This document shows, one piece after another, positions 37,201 through 47,069 of a stretch of DNA of 64,000 bases (position 1 is the first letter of the stretch; each line of letters starts with the position of its first letter). The notes under the pieces are model-generated. The model saw only the letters and a program-made list of their open reading frames with translations. It was not told the origin of the DNA and did no database searches. The DNA lies in the NCBI RefSeq assembly GCF_004364335.1, contig NZ_SOCR01000001.1:310001-374000 (forward strand). The letters run 5' to 3'. This DNA comes from Pseudomonas graminis. GTDB lineage: Bacteria; Pseudomonadota; Gammaproteobacteria; Pseudomonadales; Pseudomonadaceae. The position numbers and the translations under genes were made by a program.

Positions 37201-37437
37201 CTGCGCCAGCCCGGACATCTGCCCCAGTTGGCGCTCCAATGGCGCCGTGACCGCCGAGGCCAGCACGCTGGAGCTGGCGCCGGGGTACAGCGTGGTGACC
37301 TGAATGGTCGGGTAGTCCACTTCCGGCAGCGCCGAGGTCGACAGCAGGCGATACGCGAAAATACCGGCCAGCATGACCGCGAGCATCAGCAGCACGGTTG
37401 CCACCGGGCGCTGGATAAACAGTCTTGAGGGATTCAT
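34219..37437 (-). CDS. muxB: RND efflux pump subunit MuxB (MdtB-like), with a Ser/Thr-rich insert
   Basis: 1072 residues, slightly above the 1030-1045 typical of MdtB-like subunits. TM1 is [20 protein letters not shown]; proton relay in TM4, [24 protein letters not shown] is normal. The difference is a low-complexity run of about 33 residues (about 776-808) made almost only of Ser, Thr, Gly and Gln ([24 protein letters not shown]), placed in the second periplasmic loop just before [13 protein letters not shown]. The rest looks intact, so the pump is likely to work. Four-base overlaps with muxA and muxC mark a tight operon. Confidence 0.9.
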   Translation of the reverse strand: MNPSRLFIQRPVATVLLMLAVMLAGIFAYRLLSTSALPEVDYPTIQVTTLYPGASSSVLASAVTAPLERQLGQMSGLAQMYSTSSAGASVITLKFSLDLSLDVAEQEVQAAINAADSLLPTDLPNPPTYKKVNPADTAVLTLAATSDSLPLTRVQDLVNTRVALKLSQISGVGMVSLAGGQQPAVKIEVNPTSLAAHGLTLEDVYDKVNAANVNGSKGGFDGPSHSITIDANDQLRDAVEYGELVLAYENGAALRLKDVATTSEAPQDQYLGATANGQPAIVIAVQRQPGANVIDVVDSIKQKLATLQTALPDSVKLTVISDRTQTIRASIKDVQIELLLSIGLVVLVTFAFLGNFTATLIPSLAVPLSLIGTFGIMYLAGFSVNNLTLMALTIATGFVIDDAIVVVENISRHLEEGEEPMAAALKGSQEIGFTIISLTFSLIAVLIPLLFMGDVVGRLFREFAITLAVAILVSMVVSLTLTPMLCAHLLRHVPEGEKGRFAAWGDRQYQKVLNGYDRGLVWVLDHQRLTLLVAVGTVALTGLLYLVVPKGFFPTQDTGLIQGFTRASQDVSFSEMARRQQAVVEVVRQDPAVESVSSTIGVDGSNDSLNNGRLQIGLKPFDERADTATQVITRLEKSVSGVSGIQLHLVSSQDLTVDDQLTPSQYQFTLDDSESANLSTLTPRLIEKLQHRPEMRDVVDNLQDQGLVAYVELNRAAAMRYGISASDVDTALYNAFGQRLISTIFTQSNQYRVVLQVPGQFQQYLAAFDNIYLAAATGSASTTASTTSGTSSSTSTQSTSSSSTTTTGTPAQMVRLTDIAKVGQRTGSLSLSRLDQFPAVTVSFNLADGYSLEQAQQAISEVMTELNAPSSITLRYQGAAEAFQTATGNTLWLILAALVTMYIVLGMLYESFIHPVTILSTLPSAAIGALLALLLTGTEFSLIALIGVVLLIGIVKKNAIMMIDFALEGRQHQRLNARDAIHRAALLRLRPILMTTLAALFGALPLMLATGAGAELRRPLGLVIVGGLLLSQVLTLFTTPVIYLMFDRLSERAKARFKRGSRSATGQGSARP

Positions 37438-38696
37438 GGAGCAGCGTTGCCGGCAGCCGGCAGCTTGGCGCTGGCCATGGTGGCGTTTGCATCGGCCGGT
37501 TTGTCCGCCTCAATGGTCACCGTGCTGCCGTCACGCAAATGATCGATGCCTCGGGTGACGACCTGATCACCCTTGTCCACGCCCTGGCTGATGACCGTCT
37601 GTTCCCCGAACACCGGGCCGACCTTGACGCTTCGGCGGGCGACCTTGCCGTCCTTGACCACGTACAGAAACTCGCCGTCGCTGCTCAGTTGCACGGCGGC
37701 CGACGGCACCACCACGGCGTTGTGCAGGGTGTCGGTGGTCAGCTTCACGTTGACGAACTGGTTGGGGTAAAGCTTTTCGGCGGGGTTATCGAACAGCGCC
37801 TTGAGTTTGATGCTGCCGGTGGTGGTGTCGATTTCGTTGCTGATGAATTTCAGCGCGCCGTTGGCCAGCGGCGTGTTGCCCAACTGATCGAGGGCCTGCA
37901 CGCTCAGGGTCTCGCCTTTGCGGACCTTGGGCAGCAGAGTTGCCAATTGCGCCTGGGGCAGGCTGAAGGTCACGGCGATCGGGTTGGTCTGGGTCACGGT
38001 GACGATGCCGGTGGTGCTGCTGGACGCCACGATGTTGCCCGGATCCACCAGACGTAACCCGACGTAGCCATCAATCGGCGAGACGATTTTGGCGTACAGC
38101 AGATTGAGTTTCGCCGCATCGATCTGGCCTTGATCCGCCTTGACCGCGCCGGCGTACTGGCCGACGGTGGCGATCTGCGTGTCCAGGTCCTGCCTGGCGA
38201 GGGAGTCCTTGGCGAACAGCCGTTTGTAGCGTTCGGCGGTCAGTTGTGCGCTTTTCAGCAGTGCCTGATTCTGGGCCATGTCGCCCAGGTATTGGTCCAG
38301 CGTGGCCTGGTAGGCACGCGGGTCGATCTGCGCCAGTAACTGGCCCTTCTTCACGTACTGCCCTTCGGTGAAATACACGGCCATCAACTCACCGTCGACC
38401 CGGCTGGTCACGGTGACCGAGTAGTTGGGCACGACCGTGCCCAGCGCCTGCTGGATCACCGGAACGTCTGCCGTACCGGCCGAGCCCACGGCGACGCTGA
38501 CCGCTGCATTGGGGTCCGCCATGCCGGGACCCGCGTGGCGACCGCCGGGGCCGGCCGAAACGGCAGCGCCGGCATCGGTCGATGGGGTCTGGCTGGAGGC
38601 ATGCCGGTAGTAGACATAAACAGCCCCAACGGCTGCGGCTATGAGGAGCGCAAGGACAAGGCGCTTTCGTGAGCGGGCTGCCGAAATCTGGGTCAT
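37434..38696 (-). CDS. muxA: Periplasmic adaptor of the Mux RND pump
   Basis: 420 residues from the ATG at 38696; an in-frame TTG at 38717 is possible but AAAGAAG fits the ATG better. One N-terminal membrane anchor ([20 protein letters not shown]), then the membrane-fusion-protein plan: lipoyl halves around residues 80-110 ([34 protein letters not shown]) and 190-215 ([16 protein letters not shown]), a helical hairpin, and the beta-barrel/MP domain ([19 protein letters not shown]). It links the pump to OpmB. First gene of the operon; no local regulator is seen. Confidence 0.88.
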   Translation of the reverse strand: MTQISAARSRKRLVLALLIAAAVGAVYVYYRHASSQTPSTDAGAAVSAGPGGRHAGPGMADPNAAVSVAVGSAGTADVPVIQQALGTVVPNYSVTVTSRVDGELMAVYFTEGQYVKKGQLLAQIDPRAYQATLDQYLGDMAQNQALLKSAQLTAERYKRLFAKDSLARQDLDTQIATVGQYAGAVKADQGQIDAAKLNLLYAKIVSPIDGYVGLRLVDPGNIVASSSTTGIVTVTQTNPIAVTFSLPQAQLATLLPKVRKGETLSVQALDQLGNTPLANGALKFISNEIDTTTGSIKLKALFDNPAEKLYPNQFVNVKLTTDTLHNAVVVPSAAVQLSSDGEFLYVVKDGKVARRSVKVGPVFGEQTVISQGVDKGDQVVTRGIDHLRDGSTVTIEADKPADANATMASAKLPAAGNAAP

Positions 38697-38963
38697 GTGG
38701 TACTTCTTTGTGGCCAAGGGACAAAAGGGAAGCCGTCAGCCGGCGTCACCGGGCGGATCGGTACACCACGCGAGCGCATCGCTGCATCAGGCAACGTCGA
38801 TGCGTGCAGCGGCTGCCGCTTGGCTGAAGGTCGGATTGAGGTGTTTCGAATTGTTGCGACATTTAGCCTTGGGTGATCGATGGGAACAAGCCGCGAGCCC
38901 GACCTTTGCAGAGAATTTACATTCGGCGGGTCTATGGGGAGGCATTCATGAAAGCGAGCGCAC

Positions 38964-40016
38964 TCACTCCGCCAGCATTACCCGATTGCGCCCCTCCTGC
39001 TTACCCTCATACAAACGCTGATCCGCCCGGTTCAGCGCATCCCTGAACGTCTCCCCGTCTTTCAGGATGGCCACCGCGAGGGTCGCCGTGAGGTTCAGGC
39101 TCACCTGCCCGATCTCCCCGGCCTCTTCGCGAATGTGCGTGAGAATGCGCTCGGCGATCAACCGGGCGTCCTTGAAGGGGGTGTTGGGCATCAGTACCAG
39201 AAATTCCTCGCCGCCCCAGCGCGCGGCGATGTCCGTGGTGCGTACGCACTTGGCGATGATGTCGGCCACCTGCTGCAGCACCACGTCGCCAAGGTCGTGA
39301 CCGTGCTGGTCGTTGATTTGCTTGAAATGATCGATGTCGATCAGCACCAGCGCCGTGGGGAGCTCGCGGCGGCCCCCGCCCAGCTGACGCAAGCGCTGCA
39401 GCACCCGCCGCCGGGTGTAAAGGTTGGTCAGACTGTCGCGGTGGGCAGAGTGATAAAGGTTCATGTGCATCGACAGGTTGAAACGCACCGACAGCGCCGT
39501 GGCGTGCAGCAGTAATGCCGTGGCGGTCAATGCATTGGCTGCGCCAAACAGGTCATGGGCGTTTTCGCTGAGGCTGATGACGGGCACTTTGTTGCGCAGC
39601 AGATACCCGCCCACCGTGACGATGAGCACGGCGGCGCTCAGGCATCCTCGGCGCACCGGCGAGGAGTGAAAGCCGAAAGCGATGATGGGAACGATGCAAA
39701 ACACGTAGAGGTGAAAGTTGCTGTCCCAGCCGAGCACCCAGGTGGCGATGGCGGCGTGGGCAATGATTTCGACGCAGATCAGCATGCCGGCGCACCGATA
39801 CAGCCGGCGTTTGATCGCCATCAGGCACGCGATATAGGCCGTGACACTCGCCGCATTGGTGACCCACATCACCGGTAGATCCACGATCAGGAACAAGCCC
39901 AGCAACAGGACGTGAATCGCGAACGCGATCTGCACGATCGGGATGATGTGTTTCCAGTATTCAACGGTGGCTTCGCGAGTGACCTGAGTGCGGTCATCGG
40001 CGGTAAGGCTGTTCAT
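38964..40016 (-). CDS. Membrane-bound diguanylate cyclase
   Basis: 350 residues. About six membrane segments (25-165), then a GGDEF domain (about 185-345): HRDSLTNLYTRRRVLQ, LIDIDHFKQINDQHGHDLGD and the active loop RWGGEEF. An R-T-T-D inhibitory-site motif lies nine residues before the signature loop, so product feedback is likely. It makes cyclic di-GMP from GTP and may respond to a membrane or small-molecule signal through the MHYT-less membrane part. Its ATG at 40016 is near the divergent membrane gene at 40281. Confidence 0.9.
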   Translation of the reverse strand: MNSLTADDRTQVTREATVEYWKHIIPIVQIAFAIHVLLLGLFLIVDLPVMWVTNAASVTAYIACLMAIKRRLYRCAGMLICVEIIAHAAIATWVLGWDSNFHLYVFCIVPIIAFGFHSSPVRRGCLSAAVLIVTVGGYLLRNKVPVISLSENAHDLFGAANALTATALLLHATALSVRFNLSMHMNLYHSAHRDSLTNLYTRRRVLQRLRQLGGGRRELPTALVLIDIDHFKQINDQHGHDLGDVVLQQVADIIAKCVRTTDIAARWGGEEFLVLMPNTPFKDARLIAERILTHIREEAGEIGQVSLNLTATLAVAILKDGETFRDALNRADQRLYEGKQEGRNRVMLAE

Positions 40017-40280
40017 CAGGGTGTCTCGGGGGGAAGTAAATACGGTGAGGAGAGGAACTCTCCAGGAACAGTGCCCGGCGTGGCGTCATATCGCGCTAAG
40101 TTTTAGCTTTAATCGCCATTTAATCTGACGGCAGGACTTTGATTTTCATGGGTTTTAAAGTTTAGGCGTTTTACCCGCTTTTTATTTGGCACTGGCATAA
40201 AACTAATTAAAAAGCTCAAGGGTCATTGAAGTACGCGCAACGATTCTTGCGTTCTGCCAATGACCAAAGGAACTGCCACT

Positions 40281-41306
40281 ATGATTCGCGATGACCGAGT
40301 GACACCTGCCGGCTACGACGATCCTGTCTACCGGGGGACTGCTGTTGCCCCCTTGCTCAAACGTATTTCCTGGGGCGCCATCCTGGCCGGTGTGGTACTC
40401 GCTCTGGTCGTATCGCTGATGCTCAGCTTGCTGGGCACCGCCATCGGCACCGCGAGCATCGATCCGCTGCAAGAAGCTGACCCGCTGGCGGGCATGGGCA
40501 AAGGCACCGGCATCTGGTTGGGTGTGAGTATGGTCATTTCCCTGTTCGTCGGGGGCTGGGCCGCTGGCCGGTTGGCCCATCGCGAAGGCGCGTTCCACGG
40601 CATCCTGGTCTGGGCCAGCGTTTCGCTGATCAGCGTGTATCTGGTGTCCAGCGCCGTAACCGGCGTCGTGCGCGGCGGTCTGAACCTGGCGGGCAGCGGC
40701 CTGTCGGCAGTGGGCAGCGGTATCGCGCAAGTTGCTCCGGCCGTTGGTGGCCAGATCCAAGAGCAGCTGCGTGCCCAGGGCATCGACTTCAATCTGAACG
40801 ACATTCAGGGTGAGATCGAACAAGCCATGCGTCAGACCGGCAAGCCTGAGCTGGACCCGAACACGGTCAAGCAGGACGTCGCGACTACCCAGCAAGACGC
40901 GAAAAACACCGCACAACGCAGCGCGCAAGATCCGCAACAGGCCGACGAGCAATTGAGCGGCTTGCTGGACCGTCTGAAAGCCAAAGGTGATCAGGCGTGG
41001 GATGCGGCTGACCGTCAGGCGTTCGTCAACCTGATCAAGGCCCGTGGCAACAAGACAGACGCCGAAGCCAACCAGATCGTCGATCAGGCCCAGGCCAGCT
41101 ACCGTCAGGCGTACGCCAAGTATCAGGAGCTGAAAGCCCAAGCCGAACAGAAGGCCCGTGAAGCGGCTGACGTCGCGGCGAAAAACATTTCCCGCGCCGC
41201 CTGGATTCTGCTGATCACCCTGGTGGTTTCCGCCCTGGTCGCGGCAGGTGCCGGTGCAATGGGTCGTCGTACCCAACCGGTTGCGAAGATCGTTACCGCC
41301 GTCTAA
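40281..41306 (+). CDS. Membrane protein with a central helical region, unknown role
   Basis: 341 residues from the ATG at 40281, AAAGGA upstream. Membrane segments near 27-50, 77-97, 107-130 and 312-332. The middle part (about 165-305) is soluble, Gln/Ala/Lys-rich and probably coiled coil (QQDAKNTAQRSAQDPQQ, YQELKAQAEQKAREAADVAA). GGWAAGRLAHREGAFHGILV is a glycine-rich loop common to uncharacterised Pseudomonas stress-associated membrane proteins. I do not recognise a named family. The upstream gap (40017-40280) is AT-rich and probably holds its promoter. A strong terminator follows. Confidence 0.75.
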   Translation: MIRDDRVTPAGYDDPVYRGTAVAPLLKRISWGAILAGVVLALVVSLMLSLLGTAIGTASIDPLQEADPLAGMGKGTGIWLGVSMVISLFVGGWAAGRLAHREGAFHGILVWASVSLISVYLVSSAVTGVVRGGLNLAGSGLSAVGSGIAQVAPAVGGQIQEQLRAQGIDFNLNDIQGEIEQAMRQTGKPELDPNTVKQDVATTQQDAKNTAQRSAQDPQQADEQLSGLLDRLKAKGDQAWDAADRQAFVNLIKARGNKTDAEANQIVDQAQASYRQAYAKYQELKAQAEQKAREAADVAAKNISRAAWILLITLVVSALVAAGAGAMGRRTQPVAKIVTAV

Positions 41307-41329
41307 GCGTCAGTTTCAAGCCCGCAAAC

Positions 41330-41362
41330 AAATGGCCCGATCGCTAGATCGGGCCATTTTTG
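41330..41362 (+). terminator. Rho-independent terminator
   Basis: A 13-bp perfect stem, AAATGGCCCGATC-GCTA-GATCGGGCCATTT, followed by T residues, 24 bases after the stop of the membrane protein gene. Confidence 0.85.
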
Positions 41363-41413
41363 TGTGCGCCGAGGCTGTGCAACGGACTGCCCCGTGCGTC
41401 TGAAAACGCCGGT

Positions 41414-41725
41414 TCAGGCCTGCGCCAGAATGCACCGCAGCAAGCCAGGGAAGCGGATATCCAGCTCGTCAGTGCGCAGTGAATTCAGGTGCGTGGTGCC
41501 GATGTTGCGCGTGTGCACCAGGCCCGCGTCGCGCAGCACCCGGAAGTGATGGGACATGCTGGACTTGGGCCGCCCGCCGTCGAGCTCACCGCAGGTCGCC
41601 TCGGCCACCGAGGAAAGACAGCGAACGATTTCAAGACGCACAGGGTCACTTAAAGCGTAAAGCAAACGCTCAAGCGTGAGTTCGGTCGGTAACGGATGTT
41701 TGAAGGCGCGCATGCCGCGCATCAT
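41414..41725 (-). CDS. ArsR-family regulator, divergent from xenA
   Basis: 103 residues from the ATG at 41725 (starts at 41722 or 41713 are equally possible; no clear ribosome-binding site). The winged helix is clear: LERLLYALSDPVRLEIVRCL, then CGELDGGRPKSSMSHHFRVL, RDAGLVHTRNIGTTHLNSLR. The ELDGGRPKSSMSHHF recognition helix is typical. There is a cysteine at the start of that segment but no CxC metal pair, so it may sense something other than arsenic. It is divergent from xenA across a TTCGA...TCGAA dyad and is probably its repressor. Confidence 0.85.
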   Translation of the reverse strand: MMRGMRAFKHPLPTELTLERLLYALSDPVRLEIVRCLSSVAEATCGELDGGRPKSSMSHHFRVLRDAGLVHTRNIGTTHLNSLRTDELDIRFPGLLRCILAQA

Positions 41726-41752
41726 AGCGGGGGGTTTCATCCTTCGCCATAT

Positions 41753-41768
41753 TTCGAATACTATCGAA
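41753..41768. promoter_or_regulatory. ArsR operator candidate over the xenA promoter
   Basis: TTCGA-ATACTA-TCGAA is a perfect 5-base dyad with a six-base centre. It includes a -10-like TACTAT (41759-41764) with a weak TTTCAT -35 18 bases upstream, so a bound repressor would block xenA. It lies between the ArsR gene and xenA. Confidence 0.6.
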
Positions 41769-41798
41769 CAAGCGAATTCAATCATCAGGAGTATTTTC

Positions 41799-42890
41799 AT
41801 GTCTGCATTGTTCGAACCCTTCACGCTGAAGGACGTGACCCTGCGTAACCGCATCGCCATTCCTCCAATGTGCCAGTACACGGCAGACGACGGTGTGATC
41901 AACGACTGGCACCACGTTCACCTCGCCAGCATGGCCCGCGGCGGCGCCGGTCTGGTGGTGGTCGAAGCCACAGCCGTCTCCCCTGAAGGCCGCATCACCC
42001 CGGGTTGCGCCGGTATCTGGAGCGACGAGCACGCCCAGGCATTTATTCCTGCCGTGAAAGCGATCAAGGCCGCCGGTTCGATTCCGGGTATCCAGATCGC
42101 CCACGCCGGTCGCAAGGCCAGCGCCAACCGCCCATGGGAAGGCGATGACCACATGGCCGCCGATGACGCCCGCGGCTGGCAGACCATCGCCCCCTCCCCC
42201 ATTGCCTTCGGCGCCAATTTGCCGAAAGTCCCGCAGGAAATGACCCTCGACGACATCGCCCGGGTCAAGCAGGACTTCGTCGACGCCGCGCGCCGCGCCC
42301 GTGAAGCCGGCTTTGAGTGGATCGAGCTGCACTTCGCCCACGGCTACCTCGGCCAGAGCTTCTTCTCCGAACACTCCAACCAGCGCACCGACGCCTACGG
42401 TGGCAGCTTCGACAACCGCAGCCGCTTCCTGCTGGAAACCCTCGCCGCCGTGCGTGAAGTCTGGCCGGAAAACCTGCCGCTGACCGCGCGCTTCGGCGTG
42501 ATCGAGTACGACGGCCGTGACGAGCAGACCCTCAGCGAATCCATCGAACTGGCGCGCCGCTTCAAGGCCGGCGGTCTCGATCTGCTGAGCGTCAGCGTCG
42601 GTTTCACCATCCCGGAAACCAACATTCCGTGGGGCCCGGCCTTCATGGGCCCGATTGCCGAACGCGTACGCCGCGAAGCCGGCATCCCGGTGACGTCGGC
42701 ATGGGGTTTTGGCGATCCAAAACTGGCTCAGGCCGCTGTGCAGAACGGTCAGCTGGACCTGGTGTCGATCGGCCGTGCGCACCTGGCGGATCCGCATTGG
42801 GCGTATTTCGCCGCCAAGGAGCTGGGCGTCGACAACGCCGCGTGGACCCTGCCTGCGCCCTACGCGCACTGGCTGGAACGCTACCGTTAA
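41799..42890 (+). CDS. xenA: Xenobiotic reductase XenA, old yellow enzyme family
   Basis: 363 residues from the ATG at 41799, with AGGAG ahead of it. MSALFEPFTLKDVTLRNRIA, PPMCQYTADDGVINDWHHVH and HFAHGYLGQSFFSEHSNQRT match P. putida XenA almost residue for residue, as far as I recall it. Key positions agree: Cys25 near the flavin, the His pair in ELHFAHG, and the C-terminal Trp358 in PYAHWLERYR, which packs into the partner subunit's site. FMN-bound, NAD(P)H-dependent reductase of activated alkenes, nitroesters and nitroaromatics. Probably repressed by the divergent ArsR protein and followed by a terminator. Confidence 0.93.
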   Translation: MSALFEPFTLKDVTLRNRIAIPPMCQYTADDGVINDWHHVHLASMARGGAGLVVVEATAVSPEGRITPGCAGIWSDEHAQAFIPAVKAIKAAGSIPGIQIAHAGRKASANRPWEGDDHMAADDARGWQTIAPSPIAFGANLPKVPQEMTLDDIARVKQDFVDAARRAREAGFEWIELHFAHGYLGQSFFSEHSNQRTDAYGGSFDNRSRFLLETLAAVREVWPENLPLTARFGVIEYDGRDEQTLSESIELARRFKAGGLDLLSVSVGFTIPETNIPWGPAFMGPIAERVRREAGIPVTSAWGFGDPKLAQAAVQNGQLDLVSIGRAHLADPHWAYFAAKELGVDNAAWTLPAPYAHWLERYR

Positions 42891-42906
42891 GCGTCCCGCG
42901 ATAAAG

Positions 42907-42933
42907 AATGCCGCCCATTGAGGCGGCATTTTT
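42907..42933 (+). terminator. Rho-independent terminator after xenA
   Basis: AATGCCGCC-CATTGA-GGCGGCATT with a following T-run, 17 bases after the xenA stop. Confidence 0.85.
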
Positions 42934-43017
42934 ATTTGTCGGCGGCACTGGTTACTATCCGCTGCCGGCCGCTTGATGCGCCCTGGCCGATTTGAATTCC
43001 CCTCCCAGGACCTGACG

Positions 43018-43893
43018 ATGATCAGAGAGTTGAAAACCTTCGTCTGCGTGGCGCGCCGAGGCACCTTCGCGGCGGCGGGACGCGAGGTCGGGCTGACCCA
43101 ATCGGCGGTCAGCGCGCAGATCAAGAACCTCGAAGACACCCTGGGCGTCACCCTGTTTGACCGCACCGGTCGCGCCGCCACGTTGAATGCCGCCGGACAG
43201 CGCGCCGTGGCACTGGCCGAAGAAATGCTGCAGCTGTTCGGGCGCATGGGCAGCCCGGACAGCGCCAACGACTTTCGGGGTTCGCTGCGCATCGGCGCCA
43301 TCAGCACCGCTCAGACTGGCATTCTGCCCCAGGCCCTGGTGGCGCTGCGCAGCAAGGCGCCCTTCATCGAAGCCAGTCTGGTGCCGGGGGTGTCGCTGAA
43401 CCTGCTCAGTCAGGTGGACGCCGGCGAGCTCGACCTGGCGATCATGATCAAGCCGCCATTCGCCCTGCCCAAGGAGCTGCATGCGGAGGTCATCGCCAGA
43501 GAGCCGTTCGTGCTGATCACGCCGTCTGGCATGCAAGGCGACGACCCACGGCAGATCCTCAGCGACAACCCCTTCATTCGCTACGATCAACGCTCCTTCG
43601 GCGGTCGCCGGGTGTCGCAGTTTCTGCGCGAACGCAAGCTTGAGGTGCGGCAAACCCTGGAGCTCGACGAGCTGGACGCCATCGTCAAGATGGTCCGCGC
43701 CGGGTTGGGTGTAGCGCTGGTGCCCATGGCAGGCTTGTGGCTGGAGCATGCGGAGGACGTGCGGGTCATTGAATTGGGTGAGATGACGTTTTTCCGCGAG
43801 ATCGTGCTGGTCAGCAAATACCTGCAGCGGCACACGCCGCTGCGGGAATTGTTCAGAAGCTGCGTTGTGGACGCACTCCCCCACCGACGCTGA
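43018..43893 (+). CDS. LysR-family regulator
   Basis: 291 residues from the ATG at 43018, AGGA before it. N-terminal helix-turn-helix MIRELKTFVCVARRGTFAAA, GREVGLTQSAVSAQIKNLED, TLGVTLFDRT; the co-inducer domain starts near residue 88 (GSLRIGAISTAQTGILPQAL) and includes GELDLAIMIKPPF and MVRAGLGVALVPMAGLWLEH. Unlike most LysR genes it has no divergent partner: it follows xenA in the same direction but after a terminator, and the next gene is convergent. Target unknown. Confidence 0.88.
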   Translation: MIRELKTFVCVARRGTFAAAGREVGLTQSAVSAQIKNLEDTLGVTLFDRTGRAATLNAAGQRAVALAEEMLQLFGRMGSPDSANDFRGSLRIGAISTAQTGILPQALVALRSKAPFIEASLVPGVSLNLLSQVDAGELDLAIMIKPPFALPKELHAEVIAREPFVLITPSGMQGDDPRQILSDNPFIRYDQRSFGGRRVSQFLRERKLEVRQTLELDELDAIVKMVRAGLGVALVPMAGLWLEHAEDVRVIELGEMTFFREIVLVSKYLQRHTPLRELFRSCVVDALPHRR

Positions 43894-43922
43894 CGCCTGT
43901 CACGGGAGCGCGCGTCATGCGC

Positions 43923-45839
43923 TCACACCTTGAATTTTCCGACCAGCGTCTGCAGGTGCACGCCCAACCGCGCGAGTTCAACGCTGGAAGCTGCCGTTTG
44001 TTCGCTGGCTGCCGAGGTTTGCTCGGAGACTTCGCGAACGCTGATCACGCTGCGGTTTATTTCTTCGGCGACAGCGCTTTGTTCTTCAGCGGCAGCGGCG
44101 ATCTGGTGGTTCATCGACTCGATGGACAACACCGAGCGGGTGATGCCACCCAGGGACACCCCGGCGCGACGGCTCAGCTCAACACTGCTGTCGGTCAACA
44201 CGCGGCTGTTTTCGAGGATCCCTGCCACCTGCTGCGTGCCGCTTTGCAGACCGGTGATCAGTTGCTCGATTTCTTCAGTGGAAGACTGTGTGCGCTGGGC
44301 CAGGCTGCGCACCTCATCAGCGACTACCGCAAAGCCCCTTCCCGCCTCGCCCGCCCGCGCAGCCTCGATGGCGGCGTTCAGCGCCAGCAGGTTGGTCTGC
44401 TGAGCGACCGACTTGATGACGTCGAGGACGCTGCCAATCTTGCCACTCTCGGTTTTCAGGTCCGCCATTGCCACCGTCGAGTTAACGACTTCGGTGGCCA
44501 GGCGCTCGATCTGGTTGATGGCCTGACGCACCACCTCGTCGCCGTCACGGGCCTCACGGGTGGCAGTGGCTGCGGCCTCGGAAGCGCTTTCCGCGTTGCG
44601 GGCAACTTCCTGCACGGTAGCGGCCATCTCGTTCATTGCCGTTGCCACCTGATCGGTCTCGATTTTCTGGCTGTTGACGCCCGCACTGGTTTGCTCGGTG
44701 ATCGCTGACAACTCCTCGGCGGCGCTGGCGATCTGTGTCACGCCATTGCGCAGTCCGGCAATCAGTTCGCGCAGGTTGACCGTCATCCGCGCCATGCTGC
44801 GTTGCAACATGCCCAGTTCGTCGTTGCGCGTCACTACACGGGCATTGGTCAGGTCGCCACCGGCCACCTGCTCGGCGGTGCGCAATGCGTCTATCAGGGG
44901 CAGGACAATCAAGCGAGTGATCAGCCAGGCCGCAAGAATGCCCAGCAGCAATGCTCCCAGCGTCGCGCCACCCAACAGGTTGCGGGCATCGTCCACGTCT
45001 TCGCCGCGCAGTACCGCCTGGTTCTTTGCCAGCGCATTACTCGCGGCAAACAGACCGGCGATGTCATCGTTCAGGCCCAGTTGGGCCTTGGCAGCTCCCG
45101 CCTGAGCCTCACTGAACTGGCTTACCGTCAACAGATAGGCGTCGAGGGCCGAACCCAGACGCTGGATGGCATCGTTTTGTGCCGCAGGCAGCGCCTGGGC
45201 AAGCACCGTGGTGTACGCACGGGCGTCAGCAATCGCCTTTTTGGCCGGTGCTTCAAGCTCGGGCTTCAGGCTGTAGGTGTAGCCGCGCAATTGAAAGCGC
45301 GCCTGTTCCACCATGGCCTGCGCTTTCACCACCGCAGCGGTCTGCACAGCGTCTGCGTTCGCCGCAATAGCCGCTTCCATTTTCTGCAATTGCTCCACTG
45401 CGGCATCCGCATTGCTGCCGAAAACCCCACGAGAGGCTTCGCGCTTCTGCACCGATTGAACGTAATCGCTGAAGTGCGCGCGGTAACGCTTGACCGACTC
45501 CGTCGCCGACTGAATATGCGGAATATTCAGCGCCGAATCGAAATTGTCGCGGCAGTACGCCAGGTGACTGTCAAGGTCGTCCAGCGCCTTGACCACCACA
45601 GCGGCGTGCTCTGCATCGTAGTTGAGCGTGTAGGACAGCCGCGCGATGCGCATGTCCCGCGTCAGATCATTGAGTTTTGCGATGTCGAGAATCCGGTCTC
45701 CCCTTTCACTCAGTCCGCCAATCCCGGACCAACCTGCCAGCGCTATCAATAGGGTCAACACCAGCACTGCGCCAAAGCCCAGTGACAGCTTGGATCTGAC
45801 GCTGATGTTTTCCAGCATCCTGTTCATCGCAGTGAGCAT
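43923..45839 (-). CDS. Methyl-accepting chemotaxis protein, helical-bundle sensor
   Basis: 638 residues: TM1 at about 20-40, a periplasmic helical-bundle region (about 45-290) with HBM/4HB-like heptads ([40 protein letters not shown]), TM2 at about 290-315, HAMP, then the signalling domain with the conserved hairpin [38 protein letters not shown]. There is no obvious CheR-tethering pentapeptide at the end (VGKFKV). R-M-R-I-A-R-L-S-Y resembles helical-bimodular receptors of TCA-cycle acids or polyamines. A FliA-type promoter stands upstream. Confidence 0.9.
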   Translation of the reverse strand: MLTAMNRMLENISVRSKLSLGFGAVLVLTLLIALAGWSGIGGLSERGDRILDIAKLNDLTRDMRIARLSYTLNYDAEHAAVVVKALDDLDSHLAYCRDNFDSALNIPHIQSATESVKRYRAHFSDYVQSVQKREASRGVFGSNADAAVEQLQKMEAAIAANADAVQTAAVVKAQAMVEQARFQLRGYTYSLKPELEAPAKKAIADARAYTTVLAQALPAAQNDAIQRLGSALDAYLLTVSQFSEAQAGAAKAQLGLNDDIAGLFAASNALAKNQAVLRGEDVDDARNLLGGATLGALLLGILAAWLITRLIVLPLIDALRTAEQVAGGDLTNARVVTRNDELGMLQRSMARMTVNLRELIAGLRNGVTQIASAAEELSAITEQTSAGVNSQKIETDQVATAMNEMAATVQEVARNAESASEAAATATREARDGDEVVRQAINQIERLATEVVNSTVAMADLKTESGKIGSVLDVIKSVAQQTNLLALNAAIEAARAGEAGRGFAVVADEVRSLAQRTQSSTEEIEQLITGLQSGTQQVAGILENSRVLTDSSVELSRRAGVSLGGITRSVLSIESMNHQIAAAAEEQSAVAEEINRSVISVREVSEQTSAASEQTAASSVELARLGVHLQTLVGKFKV

Positions 45840-45884
45840 AAGTATTCCAGTCCGATCCGATCATTAAAGAGACGCTGAATCGAT

Positions 45885-45912
45885 TTATCGGCCGCTGGAC
45901 AGGGAAGTTGAA
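45885..45912 (-). promoter_or_regulatory. FliA (sigma-28) promoter for the chemoreceptor
   Basis: On the minus strand TTCAA (45912-45908) is followed by 15 bases and GCCGATAA (45892-45885), the exact consensus -10 of flagellar sigma-28 promoters, about 46 bases before the receptor ATG at 45839. Confidence 0.75.
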
Positions 45913-45984
45913 GTGGCCGCAGTGCGCCTTAAACGAAACGGGCGGCGTTGGGAGATCTGCGTTGTCGCGCGCGGCGGCGTCAGG

Positions 45985-46635
45985 CGCAGAACAATGCGGG
46001 AGCGCGTGGCAGCGTCAGGCGCAGAACGCTGTAGGAGCGCGCTTGCCCGCGATTGCGGTGGGTCAGTCAACGCATCCAGTGGCTGATATTCCCCGTCGCG
46101 GGCAAGCGCGCTCCTACAAGTGGGCTGTGTTGAATCCAAAGGCCGCGCCAGCCCATTACCCGTCGGCACCGGTTTGCTGGCGAATACATTGGGTCAAAAA
46201 CATCATCGGCGACTGGCATATTGCGTTCGCCAGCAAGCGGCTCCTACGGATTGAGAACTACGGCGCCAGGCCCAAGACAATGTAGCCTCGCGCGGCGGCG
46301 TCAGGCGCAGAACGCTGTAGGAGCGCGCTTGCCCGCGATTGCGGTGGGTCAGTCAACGCATCCAGTGGCTGATATTCCCCGTCGCGGGCGAGCGCGCTCC
46401 TACAAGTGGGCTGTGTTGAATCCAAAGGCCGCACCAGCCCATTACCCGTCGGCACCGGTTTGCTGGCGAATACATTGGGTCAAAAACATCATCGGCGACT
46501 GGCATATTGCGTTCGCCACCAAGCCGGCTCCTACGGATTGAGAACTGCGGCGCCAGGCCCAAGACAATGTAGCCTCGCGCGGCGGCGCCAGGCGCTAAAC
46601 AATGCAGGCGCGCGCTTGCCCGAGATTGCCTGTAA
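45985..46635. repeat. 286-bp tandem duplication with REP elements
   Basis: The segment GTCAGGCGCAGAACGCTGTA...(REP TAGGAGCGCGCTTGCCCG, its inverse, TTACCCGTCGGCACCGGTTT, CATCATCGGCGACTGGCATA, CAGGCCCAAGACAATGTAGC) occurs twice: the REP core starts at 46032 and 46318, 286 bases apart, and a third degenerate start is at 46605. Copies differ by only a few bases. This fills the gap between the chemoreceptor promoter and the VOC gene; no gene is seen in it. Confidence 0.9.
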
Positions 46636-46643
46636 AAACCGGG

Positions 46644-47069
46644 TTACTTCGCGAATACCTGGCTCATGTCCTTGAACGCCTTGAATTCCAGCGCGTTGCC
46701 GCACGGGTCGAACAGGAACATGGTCGCCTGCTCGCCGACCTGGCCCTGAAAGCGAATGTAGGGTTCGATCACAAACTTCGTTTCGCGGGCTCGCAGCCGC
46801 TGCGCCAGCGCTTCCCATTCCGCCCAGTGCAAAATGATGCCGAAGTGCGGGACGGGCACATCGTGGCCATCCACCGCGTTGGAATGCACGGATTCCTGGG
46901 AAGTGGTTTTCGGGTGCTCGTGGATGACCAGTTGATGGCCGTAGAAATCGAAGTCGACCCATTGCTCGCTGGAGCGGCCTTCGGAAAGACCGAATACGTC
47001 GCCGTAGAAGTGGCGCGCGGCGGCGAGGTCATAGACGGGAATGGCGAGGTGGAATGGCGAGAGGCTCAT
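46644..47069 (-). CDS. VOC-family (glyoxalase-fold) protein
   Basis: 141 residues: two beta-alpha-beta-beta-beta modules. [26 protein letters not shown] open the first; [20 protein letters not shown] and [16 protein letters not shown] close the second, with a His and a Glu (H-L near residue 7, LEFK near 130) at metal-ligand positions. Substrates of this family range from methylglyoxal adducts to catechols and antibiotics; nothing here picks one. The terminal repeat region and the gene's end are 10 bases apart. Confidence 0.85.
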   Translation of the reverse strand: MSLSPFHLAIPVYDLAAARHFYGDVFGLSEGRSSEQWVDFDFYGHQLVIHEHPKTTSQESVHSNAVDGHDVPVPHFGIILHWAEWEALAQRLRARETKFVIEPYIRFQGQVGEQATMFLFDPCGNALEFKAFKDMSQVFAK

